From Planococcus sp. MSAK28401 (GTDB lineage: Bacteria > Bacillota > Bacilli > Bacillales_A > Planococcaceae), in NCBI RefSeq assembly GCF_018283455.1, contig NZ_JAAMTH010000001.1:619501-683500 (forward strand): DNA of 64,000 nucleotides, read 5' to 3'. Positions 8,813-16,873 of this stretch are shown here, piece after piece. The notes beneath the pieces are model-generated. The model was not told the origin of the DNA. It did not search any database and worked only from the letters and a program-made list of their open reading frames with translations. The stretch's first letter is position 1. The number at the start of each line of letters is the position of its first letter. Made by a program: the position numbers and the translations under genes.

Positions 8813-9388
8813 TTGGAAACAAAAACGAAGTTCACGTTCGATGAGATGTGGGAGAAGATCCTGGATTGCGACCGGAAATACGATGGCTTGTTTTTCACGT
8901 GCGTGAAGACGACGAAGATCTATTGCCGTCCGTCCTGCCGATCGCGCAAGCCGAAAAAGCGCAACGTGGAATTCTGTTTTTCCATTGATGAAGCGGAGAC
9001 TCGCGGATTTCGGGCATGCAAAAGATGCCAGCCGGAAATCGAAAAGTCGCCTTATGTGGAATTCACCCAGCAAGTCATCGCTTTTTTAGCCGATCGTTAC
9101 GAGCAGAAAATCGGATTGGAAGAAGTGGCCGCCCATGTCGGCATGAGCCCCTCTTATGTGGACCGGCTGTTCAAGCAGGAAACGGACGAAACACCGCGTT
9201 CTTATTTGGAGAAAATCCGCATCGATAAAGCGGCTCATTTACTCGCCAACACTGATAAAACGAATTTGGAGATTTGCCTCGAGACCGGCTTTCAAAGCAC
9301 GTCTCATTTCTATAAAGTGTTCCGGCAGCTGAAACAGCAATCGCCGGGCCAATACCGGAAAGAGAAAGGAGCGCGACAGGATGGATAG
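8813..9388 (+). CDS. adaA: AdaA, methylphosphotriester-DNA methyltransferase and activator
   Basis: Adaptive-response sensor of 191 residues. The N-terminal Ada zinc domain carries the four cysteines as YCRPSC and ACKRC (residues about 40-75). The first cysteine of this domain accepts a methyl group from phosphotriesters and so switches the protein into an activator. The C-terminal half is an AraC-type double helix-turn-helix (about 85-185). The start is a TTG preceded at 8 bases by AAGGAGG. It overlaps alkA by 8 bases. The three-gene order methyltransferase-activator, glycosylase, O6-methyltransferase makes a compact, self-inducing alkylation-repair operon. Confidence 0.95.
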   Translation: METKTKFTFDEMWEKILDCDRKYDGLFFTCVKTTKIYCRPSCRSRKPKKRNVEFCFSIDEAETRGFRACKRCQPEIEKSPYVEFTQQVIAFLADRYEQKIGLEEVAAHVGMSPSYVDRLFKQETDETPRSYLEKIRIDKAAHLLANTDKTNLEICLETGFQSTSHFYKVFRQLKQQSPGQYRKEKGARQDG

Positions 9389-10283
9389 CAAACCGGCAAT
9401 AGAACGCCTGAAAATCCCCACGCCGGCCGATTTTAATTTCGCGGAATGCCTGGCCATTCTCGGCCGCTCCGATCAAGAGCTGCTTCATACGATTAAGGAA
9501 GAGCGCATCACCAAACTATTAGTCATTGAAGATGAACTAGTTTTGTTCGATTTGAGCCATTCCGGCGAGGCCTTGCACATTGAGTTTTTGCATCGTTCGC
9601 CGTCTGAACAAGGAAAACAGGCAGCCCTCCGTTATGTAATAGAATGGTTCGACCTGGAAACAGACCTGCAGCCGTTTTACGCAATGGCAGCGAGCGACCC
9701 GGTCCTTCGGGAAGTCGTGGAGAACCATGCGGGATTGCGCGTGATGGGCATGCCTGATTTATTTGAGGCATTCGCCTGGGCCATCACCGGCCAGCAGATC
9801 AATTTGACTTTCGCCTATACGTTGAAACGGCGCTTGATTGAACACTTCGGCACTTCGCTTACGGTAGATGGAGTCGATTATTGGGCCTTTCCATCTGCTG
9901 AAACCATCGCGTCGCTGGAAGTGGACCAATTAAGAACGCTGCAATTTTCCGGAAGAAAAGCGGAATACATCATCGGTATCGCCCGCGAACTTTCAGACGG
10001 GCGTCTCTTTAAAGACGAGCTGCTCGAAAAGACAGAGCAGCAAGTAGAAAAACAATTGGTGGCGATCCGGGGCGTCGGGCCGTGGTCCGCACATTACGTC
10101 ATGATGAAATGCCTGCGCTTTAATTCCGCGTTTCCAATATCTGACGTCGGGCTGCACAATGCCTTGAAGCATCAATTGGGACTGGAGCGAAAACCGACCA
10201 TTGCCGAGATTGAGAATTTAGCCGAAAACTGGACAGGCTGGCAAGCGTACGCAACATTTTATTTATGGAGGGTGTTATTATGA
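9381..10283 (+). CDS. alkA: DNA-3-methyladenine glycosylase AlkA
   Basis: Helix-hairpin-helix base-excision glycosylase of 300 residues, the usual AlkA length. The HhH motif LVAIRGVGPWSAHYV lies near residue 230, followed by the catalytic aspartate in ISDVGLHNAL. The N-terminal region is the AlkA_N beta domain. It removes N3-alkylated purines from DNA. It overlaps adaA upstream and ogt downstream (ATGA at 10280), so the three products are translationally coupled and induced together by methylation damage. Confidence 0.95.
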   Translation: MDSKPAIERLKIPTPADFNFAECLAILGRSDQELLHTIKEERITKLLVIEDELVLFDLSHSGEALHIEFLHRSPSEQGKQAALRYVIEWFDLETDLQPFYAMAASDPVLREVVENHAGLRVMGMPDLFEAFAWAITGQQINLTFAYTLKRRLIEHFGTSLTVDGVDYWAFPSAETIASLEVDQLRTLQFSGRKAEYIIGIARELSDGRLFKDELLEKTEQQVEKQLVAIRGVGPWSAHYVMMKCLRFNSAFPISDVGLHNALKHQLGLERKPTIAEIENLAENWTGWQAYATFYLWRVLL

Positions 10284-10765
10284 ATGAACTGTATCAAGTC
10301 GATTATCCATCGCCGATTGGGATCGTTGAAATCACCGGCACCGAACAAGGCATCGTGTCGCTTTATTTTAGCGACCGCGAGCAGCCGCTGCATGCGGTGC
10401 AACCGGACACGCCTCAAGTGCTGAAAAACGCTTTACAGGAATTGGACGAATATTTCAAAGGACAGCGAACGGAATTTACCGTGCCGTGCATTTCTTCCGG
10501 CACCGAATTCCAGCAAAAAGTTTGGGCGGCGCTGCCTGATATTGCTTACGGCGAAACGGCTTCGTACCGCGATATCGCGGCAGCTGTCGGCAACGAGAAA
10601 TCCGTGCGGGCAGTGGGGAATGCCAATAGCAAAAACAAAATCAGCATCATCATCCCATGCCACCGCATCATCGGGTCGAACGGCAAATTGACGGGATACG
10701 CGGGCAGCCTGACCCGTAAGGAATGGTTGTTGAAGCACGAGCGGGCGATAAAAGGTCAAGAATAA
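10280..10765 (+). CDS. ogt: methylated-DNA--protein-cysteine S-methyltransferase
   Basis: Suicide repair protein for O6-methylguanine, about 161 residues. The acceptor cysteine sits in IIIPCHRIIG near residue 127, with the asparagine hinge (GNANSKNK) before it and LTGYAGSLTRKEWLL after it. An ATG at 10265 exists in frame, but GGAGGGTG at 10267-10274 lies immediately before the ATG at 10280, which is therefore chosen; it overlaps the alkA stop by ATGA. As third gene of the adaA operon it corresponds to AdaB/Ogt of other Bacillales. Confidence 0.95.
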   Translation: MNELYQVDYPSPIGIVEITGTEQGIVSLYFSDREQPLHAVQPDTPQVLKNALQELDEYFKGQRTEFTVPCISSGTEFQQKVWAALPDIAYGETASYRDIAAAVGNEKSVRAVGNANSKNKISIIIPCHRIIGSNGKLTGYAGSLTRKEWLLKHERAIKGQE

Positions 10766-10798
10766 GCCGACTCTCGGGCGTTTCAAAACATGCTTGTT

Positions 10799-11881
10799 TC
10801 AGCGCAAAGCCGGGAATTTCAAGCGGATCAACCGGTAAATATTCTGTACGATGGCTTTACCTACAGCGTAAACGGGGATGACCAGGATCATGCCGATAAT
10901 TCCAGCAAAGCTTGCACCGATGTACAGCAGAAAAATAATCGTCACTGGATGGACGGCAAGTTTATGGCCCATAACGTTCGGAGAAATGAGATTGCTCTCC
11001 AATTGCTGAATCACAAGAATGGCAATAGCTGTCCAAAGCGCCAGAACTGGTTCCTGTAAAAAGGCCACAACGAGTACCGGCACAGCGCCAATGAATGGCC
11101 CGAGAAATGGGATCAGATTGGTAAACAAGGAAACGAGCGCGAGTATAACGGCGTATTGCAAATCAAGGAGCATGTAAGCGATCAGGCTCAGAACGCCCAC
11201 GAACAAACTGACAATTGCCTGTCCCTGAATATAAGCACTCAAGTTCTCATCCATATCCTGCAGAATTTTCCGTCCGTCCTCGCGTGAGTCTTGGGGAAGC
11301 ACTTTCAGAAAGTGGTCCGGCAGGTGTTCGCCGTCTTTCAACAGGAAAAACAGTACAAACGGGACAATGACTAGCTTGGAGACGATACTGAGGACACTGG
11401 CTAAAAAGTCCATGAGGTTGGCTCCCAAGCCGGCAGAAGTGTTGAGGAAATTATCCATCAAAGTGGATGGCTGAAGTCCTGGCATGACTTCCTGCTCTTC
11501 GATGTAGCGCCACCATTCGCTTTCTAGCGCGATATTGACCCATTGCTGGACTCTTGCGGCGATAAGCGGGAAGTTATTGATCAGTGCCATGATTTGATTC
11601 GTCAGTATCGGTCCAAGCCAGGTGCCGAGAAAGAAGATGATAATTGTGAAGAGCGCAAAGATCGACAGAATAGCTGTTACGTGCCCCATACGTTTTTCCA
11701 ACAGGCTGACAAGCGGACGGAAAATATAGTAGAGAATACCGCCGACAACAATCGTCGGGGCAATGGTTGAGAAGATGACGCGGAAAGGATAAAGCAGAAA
11801 TGGCATGCGGGCAGCCAAATAAATGATGATCAATATGAGAACGACGCTGTATAAAAATAGAAACCATTTTGTTTTTGGCAT
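10799..11881 (-). CDS. AI-2E family transporter (YtvI/PerM-like permease)
   Basis: Polytopic membrane protein of about 360 residues with about seven to eight TM helices in the pattern of the AI-2E/PerM family: paired N-terminal helices, a central amphipathic region (about 120-165), then a conserved C-terminal block with NLIPFLGPFIGAVPV near residue 265 and SNLISPNVMGHKLAVHP near 305. The family includes small-molecule and Na+/H+ transporters, so the AI-2 name should not be taken as function. An in-frame TTG at 11917 is possible, but GGAGGAAAAGTGT directly precedes the ATG at 11881. Confidence 0.88.
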   Translation of the reverse strand: MPKTKWFLFLYSVVLILIIIYLAARMPFLLYPFRVIFSTIAPTIVVGGILYYIFRPLVSLLEKRMGHVTAILSIFALFTIIIFFLGTWLGPILTNQIMALINNFPLIAARVQQWVNIALESEWWRYIEEQEVMPGLQPSTLMDNFLNTSAGLGANLMDFLASVLSIVSKLVIVPFVLFFLLKDGEHLPDHFLKVLPQDSREDGRKILQDMDENLSAYIQGQAIVSLFVGVLSLIAYMLLDLQYAVILALVSLFTNLIPFLGPFIGAVPVLVVAFLQEPVLALWTAIAILVIQQLESNLISPNVMGHKLAVHPVTIIFLLYIGASFAGIIGMILVIPVYAVGKAIVQNIYRLIRLKFPALR

Positions 11882-11991
11882 ACACTTTTCCTCCAAACCC
11901 GCCTGCTTTTTGAGCAAGCCTTTGTTTCCCTATTGCCTGTCACACAAGGCGTTAAACAACCAAAACAGGAAGTGCTTTATTTGAAATCAAT

Positions 11992-12034
11992 AAAAACGCA
12001 GAACTTTCTCTTCTTGAGAGGTTCTGCGTTTTTT
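11992..12034. terminator. bidirectional terminator
   Basis: Stem AAAAACGCAGAAC / GTTCTGCGTTTTT around a loop that can itself pair (CTC/GAG). It lies downstream of the minus-strand acetyltransferase gene at 12057 and upstream of the AI-2E permease. Confidence 0.8.
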
Positions 12035-12056
12035 ATGCTTGTCAGAATGATGCTCC

Positions 12057-12611
12057 TTAGACGGTTTTGATAAAGGCAGCCGGATTCCCGCCGACTACTG
12101 TGTTCGCCGGTACGTCTTTGACGACTACTGCGCCGGATGCGATGACGGCATTGTCGCCGATCGTGACGCCGGGGTTGATGACGGCGCGGCCGCCGATCCA
12201 AACATTATCACCGATGCGCACTGCTTTGCCTGACTCGACCCCGCTCAAACGCTGTTCGATATCGAGCGGGTGAGTCGCCGTATAGATGTGGACGCCTGGC
12301 CCCACCAGGCAGTTATCGCCGATGCGGATATCACAGACGTCGAGGAAGACACAATCGAAATTGGCGAAGAAATTGTGGCCGACGTGGATATTATAACCGT
12401 AATCACAGCGGAAGTTCGGCTCGATATACAAACGGTCGCCGCTCGACCCGAGTAATTGGCTCATGAAGCGCTTGCGCTCCTGACCATCGGTTTCCATCGA
12501 TTTATTGAACAAGCGCAATAACCGCTTCGCATTGACGCGCTCGCGCACGAGTACCGGATCGTCCGCCCGGTAAAGTGCGCCGGCAAGCATTTTGTCTTTT
12601 TCTGTATGCAT
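12057..12611 (-). CDS. maa: maltose O-acetyltransferase-type hexapeptide acyltransferase
   Basis: Left-handed beta-helix acetyltransferase of 184 residues, the usual length for Maa/LacA. The N-terminal Mac domain includes [14 protein letters not shown]. The hexapeptide repeats begin near residue 70, and the catalytic histidine region reads TATHPLD near residue 110. The C-terminus [18 protein letters not shown] is the family signature for acetyl-CoA binding. It transfers acetyl groups from acetyl-CoA to sugars such as maltose or glucose; the true acceptor in this organism is unknown. GAGGGATTTGG precedes the start. The symbol maa follows the family and is not proof of substrate. Confidence 0.92.
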   Translation of the reverse strand: MHTEKDKMLAGALYRADDPVLVRERVNAKRLLRLFNKSMETDGQERKRFMSQLLGSSGDRLYIEPNFRCDYGYNIHVGHNFFANFDCVFLDVCDIRIGDNCLVGPGVHIYTATHPLDIEQRLSGVESGKAVRIGDNVWIGGRAVINPGVTIGDNAVIASGAVVVKDVPANTVVGGNPAAFIKTV

Positions 12612-12635
12612 CCAAATCCCTCTTTCCCGATTAAA

Positions 12636-12890
12636 TTAAAAGCCGAATAACCGCCTCGCGATAAAGGCGAATGCCGCGACTGCGGTAATGAATGCCGCTA
12701 CAAAGAACGCCACGGCATAGGACACTAGATTGCCCGGCAGCACCGCTTCGCCGATTTCAAAGAAATAAAAATGGATCGCGACCGGTTCTGTGGCATGGCG
12801 CATTAGCCACACTTGAACGCCCTTGACGGCAAATAAGATGCTAATGGCCAATAGGACCGAAAACGCAGTCCAGCGAATGCCTTTCCACAT
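12636..12890 (-). CDS. small two-TM membrane protein
   Basis: Hypothetical membrane protein of about 84 residues with two hydrophobic helices (about 8-27 and 50-75) and a short charged tail. An in-frame ATG at 12914 is possible, but GGGGAGGCGG sits 5-7 bases before the ATG at 12890, which is preferred. It lies 24 bases upstream of the acetyltransferase gene and may be cotranscribed with it. No family recognised. Confidence 0.65.
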   Translation of the reverse strand: MWKGIRWTAFSVLLAISILFAVKGVQVWLMRHATEPVAIHFYFFEIGEAVLPGNLVSYAVAFFVAAFITAVAAFAFIARRLFGF

Positions 12891-13028
12891 AGAACCGCCT
12901 CCCCAATAGATCATATGGATATTATAACAGAATAGAAAAACGACTCCTCATGAAGTTTTCGAATTCTTTGAAAAATTTACATGCAATTAACGTGAAAGAC
13001 TTTATACTATAGGAAAGGAGTGGAACCA

Positions 13029-13694
13029 ATGAAAACGATCAACCGAACCATCAAAACGGATAAAGGCCAAGCGGTCAACTACAACCTTGTCCTGAACCAA
13101 GACCAAACGAGAAAACTTGCAATTTTCCTGCCGGGCATCGGCTATACAACGAAAAGCCCGTTATTTCATTACACGGAGCGGCTGCTTGCGGAACAGGAAT
13201 ACGACATCCTGCGCATCAATTACGATTACAACCATCCGCTTTATGACGAATACACGATGGCGGAAATTGACGAGGCGGTCAAAGAAGATGCCAAGCAAGT
13301 GATCGACCAAGTATTGAAAGGCAGCATTTATGAAAAGTTCTTCCTCGTCGCTAAATCGCTCGGCACGATTGCGCTAGCCAATGAACTCGAGCGCAAGAAA
13401 TTCAAAGGCGCAAAAACTGTCTGGCTGACGCCGCTCGTCAAGCACCAAGACATCTTCGAAGCGATGAAAAATTGCCAGAATCCGGCGCTGAGCTTTATCG
13501 GCGACAAAGACCATTATTACGACCGCAGCCGGATGGAAGAGCTCCAAGGCAACAGCCAGCTTGAGTCGCACGTCTTAAAGGACGTTAACCACGGCATGGA
13601 TTTCATCGGCGACCCATTGAAGTCGATCGATGTCTTAAAAGACGTCATCACCGATATCCACGCCTTCTCGAAAAAGAGCATCGAGCACGCATAA
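13029..13694 (+). CDS. alpha/beta hydrolase
   Basis: Predicted cytoplasmic alpha/beta-hydrolase of 221 residues. The nucleophile elbow is AKSLGT near residue 115 (a Gly-to-Ala variant of GxSxG), the acid is in FIGDKDHYYD near 160, and the histidine is in DVNHGMD near 188. Oxyanion-type LPGIGYTTKSP occurs near residue 37. It could be a small esterase or dienelactone-type hydrolase; the substrate is unknown. AAAGGAG at 13014-13020 lies 8 bases before the ATG at 13029. A TATACT at 13003-13008 could be its -10 box. A terminator follows directly. Confidence 0.85.
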   Translation: MKTINRTIKTDKGQAVNYNLVLNQDQTRKLAIFLPGIGYTTKSPLFHYTERLLAEQEYDILRINYDYNHPLYDEYTMAEIDEAVKEDAKQVIDQVLKGSIYEKFFLVAKSLGTIALANELERKKFKGAKTVWLTPLVKHQDIFEAMKNCQNPALSFIGDKDHYYDRSRMEELQGNSQLESHVLKDVNHGMDFIGDPLKSIDVLKDVITDIHAFSKKSIEHA

Positions 13695-13700
13695 TGGACT

Positions 13701-13723
13701 GCCGCCCTTGAGGCGGTTTTTTT
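13701..13723 (+). terminator. Rho-independent terminator
   Basis: Stem CCGCC / GGCGG with loop CTTGA and seven T after the hydrolase gene. Confidence 0.85.
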
Positions 13724-13779
13724 ATGCTGTTTTTCAAGCAGCGCGACAGGGTATAGTTTCTGCAAAAGGAGGGTGCAGC

Positions 13780-14226
13780 ATGGCATTCGATTACGATTTG
13801 GACTATAAAAATTTGGACTTGCGGAAGAACCCCGAGCTGTACCGCGTCGGCAAAGGCGAACAAGGCGTGTTGATGGTCGAACCGTATAAAAGTGAAATCC
13901 TGCCACATTGGCGATTCAAGACGCCGGACATCGCCCAGGAATCGTGCGATAAAATTTCAGAGCTGTTCGAGGAATACCGCAAAAAGGATGACTTCGTCGG
14001 CATGGACATGGCCCGCAAATTCATCCAAATGGGCTACACTCGCGCACGGCGTAACACGAACTACAAAGGCGGCCGCAAATACAACGAAGACGGCTCGATC
14101 AAAGACCGCGAGATTAACGAAGAAAAAGCCGAATCCGCCGCTATTTTCAAGAAGCGCTGGGACGAAATCCGCGAAGACGAGGATTATTTAAAACGTAAAA
14201 AAGAACACCAGAAAAAATATGGCTGA
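13780..14226 (+). CDS. DUF4385 domain protein
   Basis: Protein of 148 residues that fits the DUF4385 family of bacteria and phages: N-terminal FDYDLDYKNLDLRKNPELYR, a central YTRARRNTNYKGGRKY, and a highly charged C-terminal helix ending in KKYG. The family has no established function. AAAGGAGGGTGC lies 6-8 bases before the ATG. No partner gene is close, although the next gene (a lipoprotein) runs in the same direction after 71 bases without a terminator. Confidence 0.85.
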   Translation: MAFDYDLDYKNLDLRKNPELYRVGKGEQGVLMVEPYKSEILPHWRFKTPDIAQESCDKISELFEEYRKKDDFVGMDMARKFIQMGYTRARRNTNYKGGRKYNEDGSIKDREINEEKAESAAIFKKRWDEIREDEDYLKRKKEHQKKYG

Positions 14227-14297
14227 AGCAGTTCAGGCGTGAAACAGCGGCGCTCATCAAACGTCGAATAGACGAGACGGAAGGAAGGAGCATGCGA

Positions 14298-14657
14298 ATG
14301 AATCGGTTTTGGAAAACGATGGTCTTGATTGCCGCGCTATTGTTGCTCGGGGCATGCAGCGAGCAGACTTTCAGCAATAGCGAAGAGACCGGGTCCTATG
14401 CCGGCATTTTAATCGTTGAAGACGAAGAGTATTTGTGGGAAGGCGAACTGGAAGGCAGCGACTACAGCGAGTCGACAAGACTCGGCGCCATCACCCAGTC
14501 GACGGCACCTGAAGTCATGCCAAGCGCTGATTTTTCTTCCGACTTCCTCGCTGAAGGCGCTGAAATTTACGCAAGCAACGAAGACTCCGACGTGCTCCTC
14601 GCCAAACGGCAAGACGGCAGCTGGGATGTATTCAGGAAAAGCGTGGAGCAAGAATAG
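14298..14657 (+). CDS. small lipoprotein
   Basis: Predicted lipoprotein of 119 residues. The signal peptide has a long hydrophobic core (TMVLIAALLLL) and the lipobox LGAC near residue 18. The mature part is acidic and contains a beta-rich stretch (TGSYAGILIVEDEEYLWEGEL). ATG 14298 is favoured over 14292 because GGAAGGAG ends 1 base before 14292 but 7 bases before 14298. Function unknown; no close family recognised. Confidence 0.75.
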   Translation: MNRFWKTMVLIAALLLLGACSEQTFSNSEETGSYAGILIVEDEEYLWEGELEGSDYSESTRLGAITQSTAPEVMPSADFSSDFLAEGAEIYASNEDSDVLLAKRQDGSWDVFRKSVEQE

Positions 14658-14662
14658 CGAAG

Positions 14663-14688
14663 CTGCATCCGATGGGGTGCGGTTTTTT
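14663..14688 (+). terminator. Rho-independent terminator
   Basis: Stem GCATCC / GGGTGC with a G-T pair, followed by seven T, after the lipoprotein gene. The T-tract runs into the first unit of the tandem repeat. Confidence 0.65.
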
Positions 14689-14869
14689 TGTGGAATTGAG
14701 AGGTTTGTTTGTGGAATGGAGAGGTTGTTTGTGGAATTAAGAGGTTGTTTGTGGAATGCAGCGATTGTTTGTGGAATGAATCGATTTATTTGTGGAATGA
14801 AGCAATTGTTTGCGGGATGCAGCGATTTATTTGTGGAATGAAGCAATTTATTTGTGGAATGAAGATAAT
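14683..14869. repeat. nine-copy 20/21-bp intergenic tandem repeat
   Basis: Degenerate tandem repeat with unit TTTGTGGAATGnAGnnATT. The GTGGAAT core (once GCGGGAT) begins at 14690, 14711, 14731, 14751, 14771, 14792, 14812, 14833 and 14854, giving spacings of 21, 20, 20, 20, 21, 20, 21 and 21. Frames through it on the minus strand translate to low-complexity peptides and are not genes. It is not CRISPR because there are no unique spacers. Confidence 0.85.
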
Positions 14870-15398
14870 GTGATATTTTATCGATTGGGTATTCGCTGCC
14901 TGCTTTTTCGGTGGTGCGTAGATAAGGGTAGTGGGGGAATCGCTTCTCGGGATCCAGCATCTGCCACGGTGGTGCTTGAAACAAAAATTTGATTGATGCA
15001 TCGGGACTAATTAACTTCCATTCACAGCAAAGTTGACGAGAGCTACAAAACATGACGCATTTCCACATTTTTCAATTGAGTGAATAAGAAAATCCCTTCC
15101 ACTCTAAAATTTGAGACGGAGTGGAAGGAGGCTGACGCCTGTGGGACCGCGCGAATGAATAAGTGAAGGGGAGCTGAGCTTATTCATTTGCGACATATCT
15201 GCTTGCAGATATGTCGCAGGCTTTTTTTCTTTGGAACATTGGCTGGGCACCCGCCCCCGGGCAGCTGAAAGCGCGACGTCCTGTCGCATCAGTTGCATGA
15301 CTCGCATCCTGTGAGCCCCAAGCAGCCCCCTGAAACGCAGTCGAAAAGGCAGAAACTTTTCCTATCACTTTTTTTATTTCACATTTTCCCCAAAGAAA
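14870..15398. other. gene-free region with repeat-like stem-loops
   Basis: No supported gene. It contains a hairpin CTTCCACTC / GAGTGGAAG (15096-15128), a perfect 13-bp palindrome GCGACATATCTGC / GCAGATATGTCGC (15190-15217) followed by AGG and seven T, and a GC-rich block (about 15236-15345) unlike its surroundings. The layout and composition recall dispersed intergenic elements of Bacillales, although membership of a known family is not proven. Open frames across the GC-rich block lack ribosome binding sites. Confidence 0.5.
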
Positions 15399-15427
15399 AA
15401 GCCTCCCGACATAGCCGGGAGGCTTGC
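15399..15427 (-). terminator. terminator of the symporter gene
   Basis: Stem GCCTCCCG / CGGGAGGC with a 7-base loop. On the minus strand it is followed by TTTTTC, 8 bases after the symporter stop. Confidence 0.85.
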
Positions 15428-15434
15428 TTCTATT

Positions 15435-16706
15435 TTATGCTTCTTGTGGGTTCATTGCTGTTTCTGTTTCCAAGCCGTGCTTTTTCTCGGATTCTGCGAC
15501 CATCAGTGCGCAAGCTGCGTCACCGGAAATATTGATGGCTGTGCGGGACATATCAAGCAAGCGGTCGATTCCGAGTACAAGGCCGATGCCTTCTACCGGA
15601 AGCCCGACGCTCGATAAGACCATCGCGAGCATGATCAAGCCGACGCCTGGAACTCCAGCGGTCCCGATACTGGCAAGCACTGCGGTCAAGACGACCGTCA
15701 ATAATTGGCCGATCGTCAAGTCGACCATGAAGGCCTGCGCGATGAACATCGTCGCGGCACCTTGCATGATCGCGGTGCCGTCCATATTAATTGTCGCGCC
15801 GAGCGGCTGGACGAACGAACTGATCGACTTTGGAACCTTCAGATCACGCTGCGCCACTTCCATTGAAACCGGAAGCGTGCCCGTGCTGCTTGAAGTACTA
15901 AAGGCGACCGTCATGGCCGGCATAAAGGTTTTGAAAAACCAGATTGGGCTCTTTTTCGCCAGGAAATAAACGGTGCCGCCGTATGTAAAGGCAGCGTGAA
16001 TCAACAAGGCACCGATAACGACGAGCATATACGAGCCCATGGCCTGGATGGCGGCGAGGCCTTGCGAACCGATCGCTGTCGCAATCAATCCGAATGTGCC
16101 GTACGGAGCAAAACGCATGACGATGCCGACCAAGTACATCATGATTTCATTGCCTTGTTCGACAAGGCTCAATATCCCTTTCGTCTTATCGCCAAGAGCT
16201 GTCAACGCGAGCCCGACGAATACCGCGAAGACAATGATCTGGAGCATATTGCCTTCGGTCATGGCTTCAAGCGGGTTTTTCGGGATGATGTTGAGCAAGG
16301 TATCAGCGATCGACGGAGCGTCGTCCGGGCTATACGTCGCCGCACCGATATCAAAATCACCCGCTGCGCCCGGCTGAACGAGTGCGGATAAGCCGAGTCC
16401 AATGGTGATGGCGATGGTTGTCGTCACGAGGAAATACGAAATCGTCTTGATGCCGATGCGGCCAAGCTTCGCTGGGTCGCCAAGCCCGGCTGTACCGAGA
16501 ACAATCGACAAGAATACGAGCGGCACGACGAGCATGCTGATGAGGGCGAGGAAAATCTGCCCGACCGGCACGAAGACGTAAGGATTGAGTATTGCGAAAA
16601 CTTCAGGTGCAAAAAGATTTAAAAGCAGTCCTGTGATTGCACCCAAAATCAAGGCACTGATGACTTTAAATGTTAAGCCTTTCTTTTTCTTCAATTCATC
16701 CACCAA
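15435..16706 (-). CDS. dicarboxylate/amino acid:cation symporter (DAACS family)
   Basis: Secondary transporter of 423 residues from the GltP/GltT/DctA family. It has eight TM helices and two re-entrant loops. The serine-rich hairpin is SSSTGTLPVSMEVA near residue 275, the sodium/substrate motif NMDGTAIMQG near 305, and PGVGLIMLAMVL near 355. Members import glutamate, aspartate, C4-dicarboxylates or cystine with H+ or Na+; the substrate here is not certain. The start is uncertain: the frame opens with TTG at 16706, GTG at 16703 is equally possible, and the upstream ribosome binding site (GAAAG) is weak. It is monocistronic. Confidence 0.93.
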   Translation of the reverse strand: MVDELKKKKGLTFKVISALILGAITGLLLNLFAPEVFAILNPYVFVPVGQIFLALISMLVVPLVFLSIVLGTAGLGDPAKLGRIGIKTISYFLVTTTIAITIGLGLSALVQPGAAGDFDIGAATYSPDDAPSIADTLLNIIPKNPLEAMTEGNMLQIIVFAVFVGLALTALGDKTKGILSLVEQGNEIMMYLVGIVMRFAPYGTFGLIATAIGSQGLAAIQAMGSYMLVVIGALLIHAAFTYGGTVYFLAKKSPIWFFKTFMPAMTVAFSTSSSTGTLPVSMEVAQRDLKVPKSISSFVQPLGATINMDGTAIMQGAATMFIAQAFMVDLTIGQLLTVVLTAVLASIGTAGVPGVGLIMLAMVLSSVGLPVEGIGLVLGIDRLLDMSRTAINISGDAACALMVAESEKKHGLETETAMNPQEA

Positions 16707-16873
16707 CTTTCTTCATTTAAGGAAACGCATAAAAATAAGTGTAACCGAAGCGGAACAAAATCAACAGTTTCAACAGACCTTATAGCTTGGGAAGCCATTT
16801 CCTAAAAAACTGCAACTATTCCCATAGGTCTGGCGTCTAACATGATAGAATTACGGCGAAAAGAGGTAAGAAT

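Noticed and set aside
14683..14869. CRISPR-like array
   Set aside because: Units are contiguous with no unique spacers of constant length, and no cas genes are present in the window.
14409..15068. 219-codon minus-strand frame across the tandem repeat
   Set aside because: Its translation is low-complexity repeats of HSTNK/FIPQ type generated by the 20/21-bp array, and its far end overlaps the real lipoprotein gene; no ribosome binding site.
15180..15368. 62-codon minus-strand frame in the GC-rich block
   Set aside because: No ribosome binding site; lies in repeat-like DNA and crosses a terminator-like palindrome.
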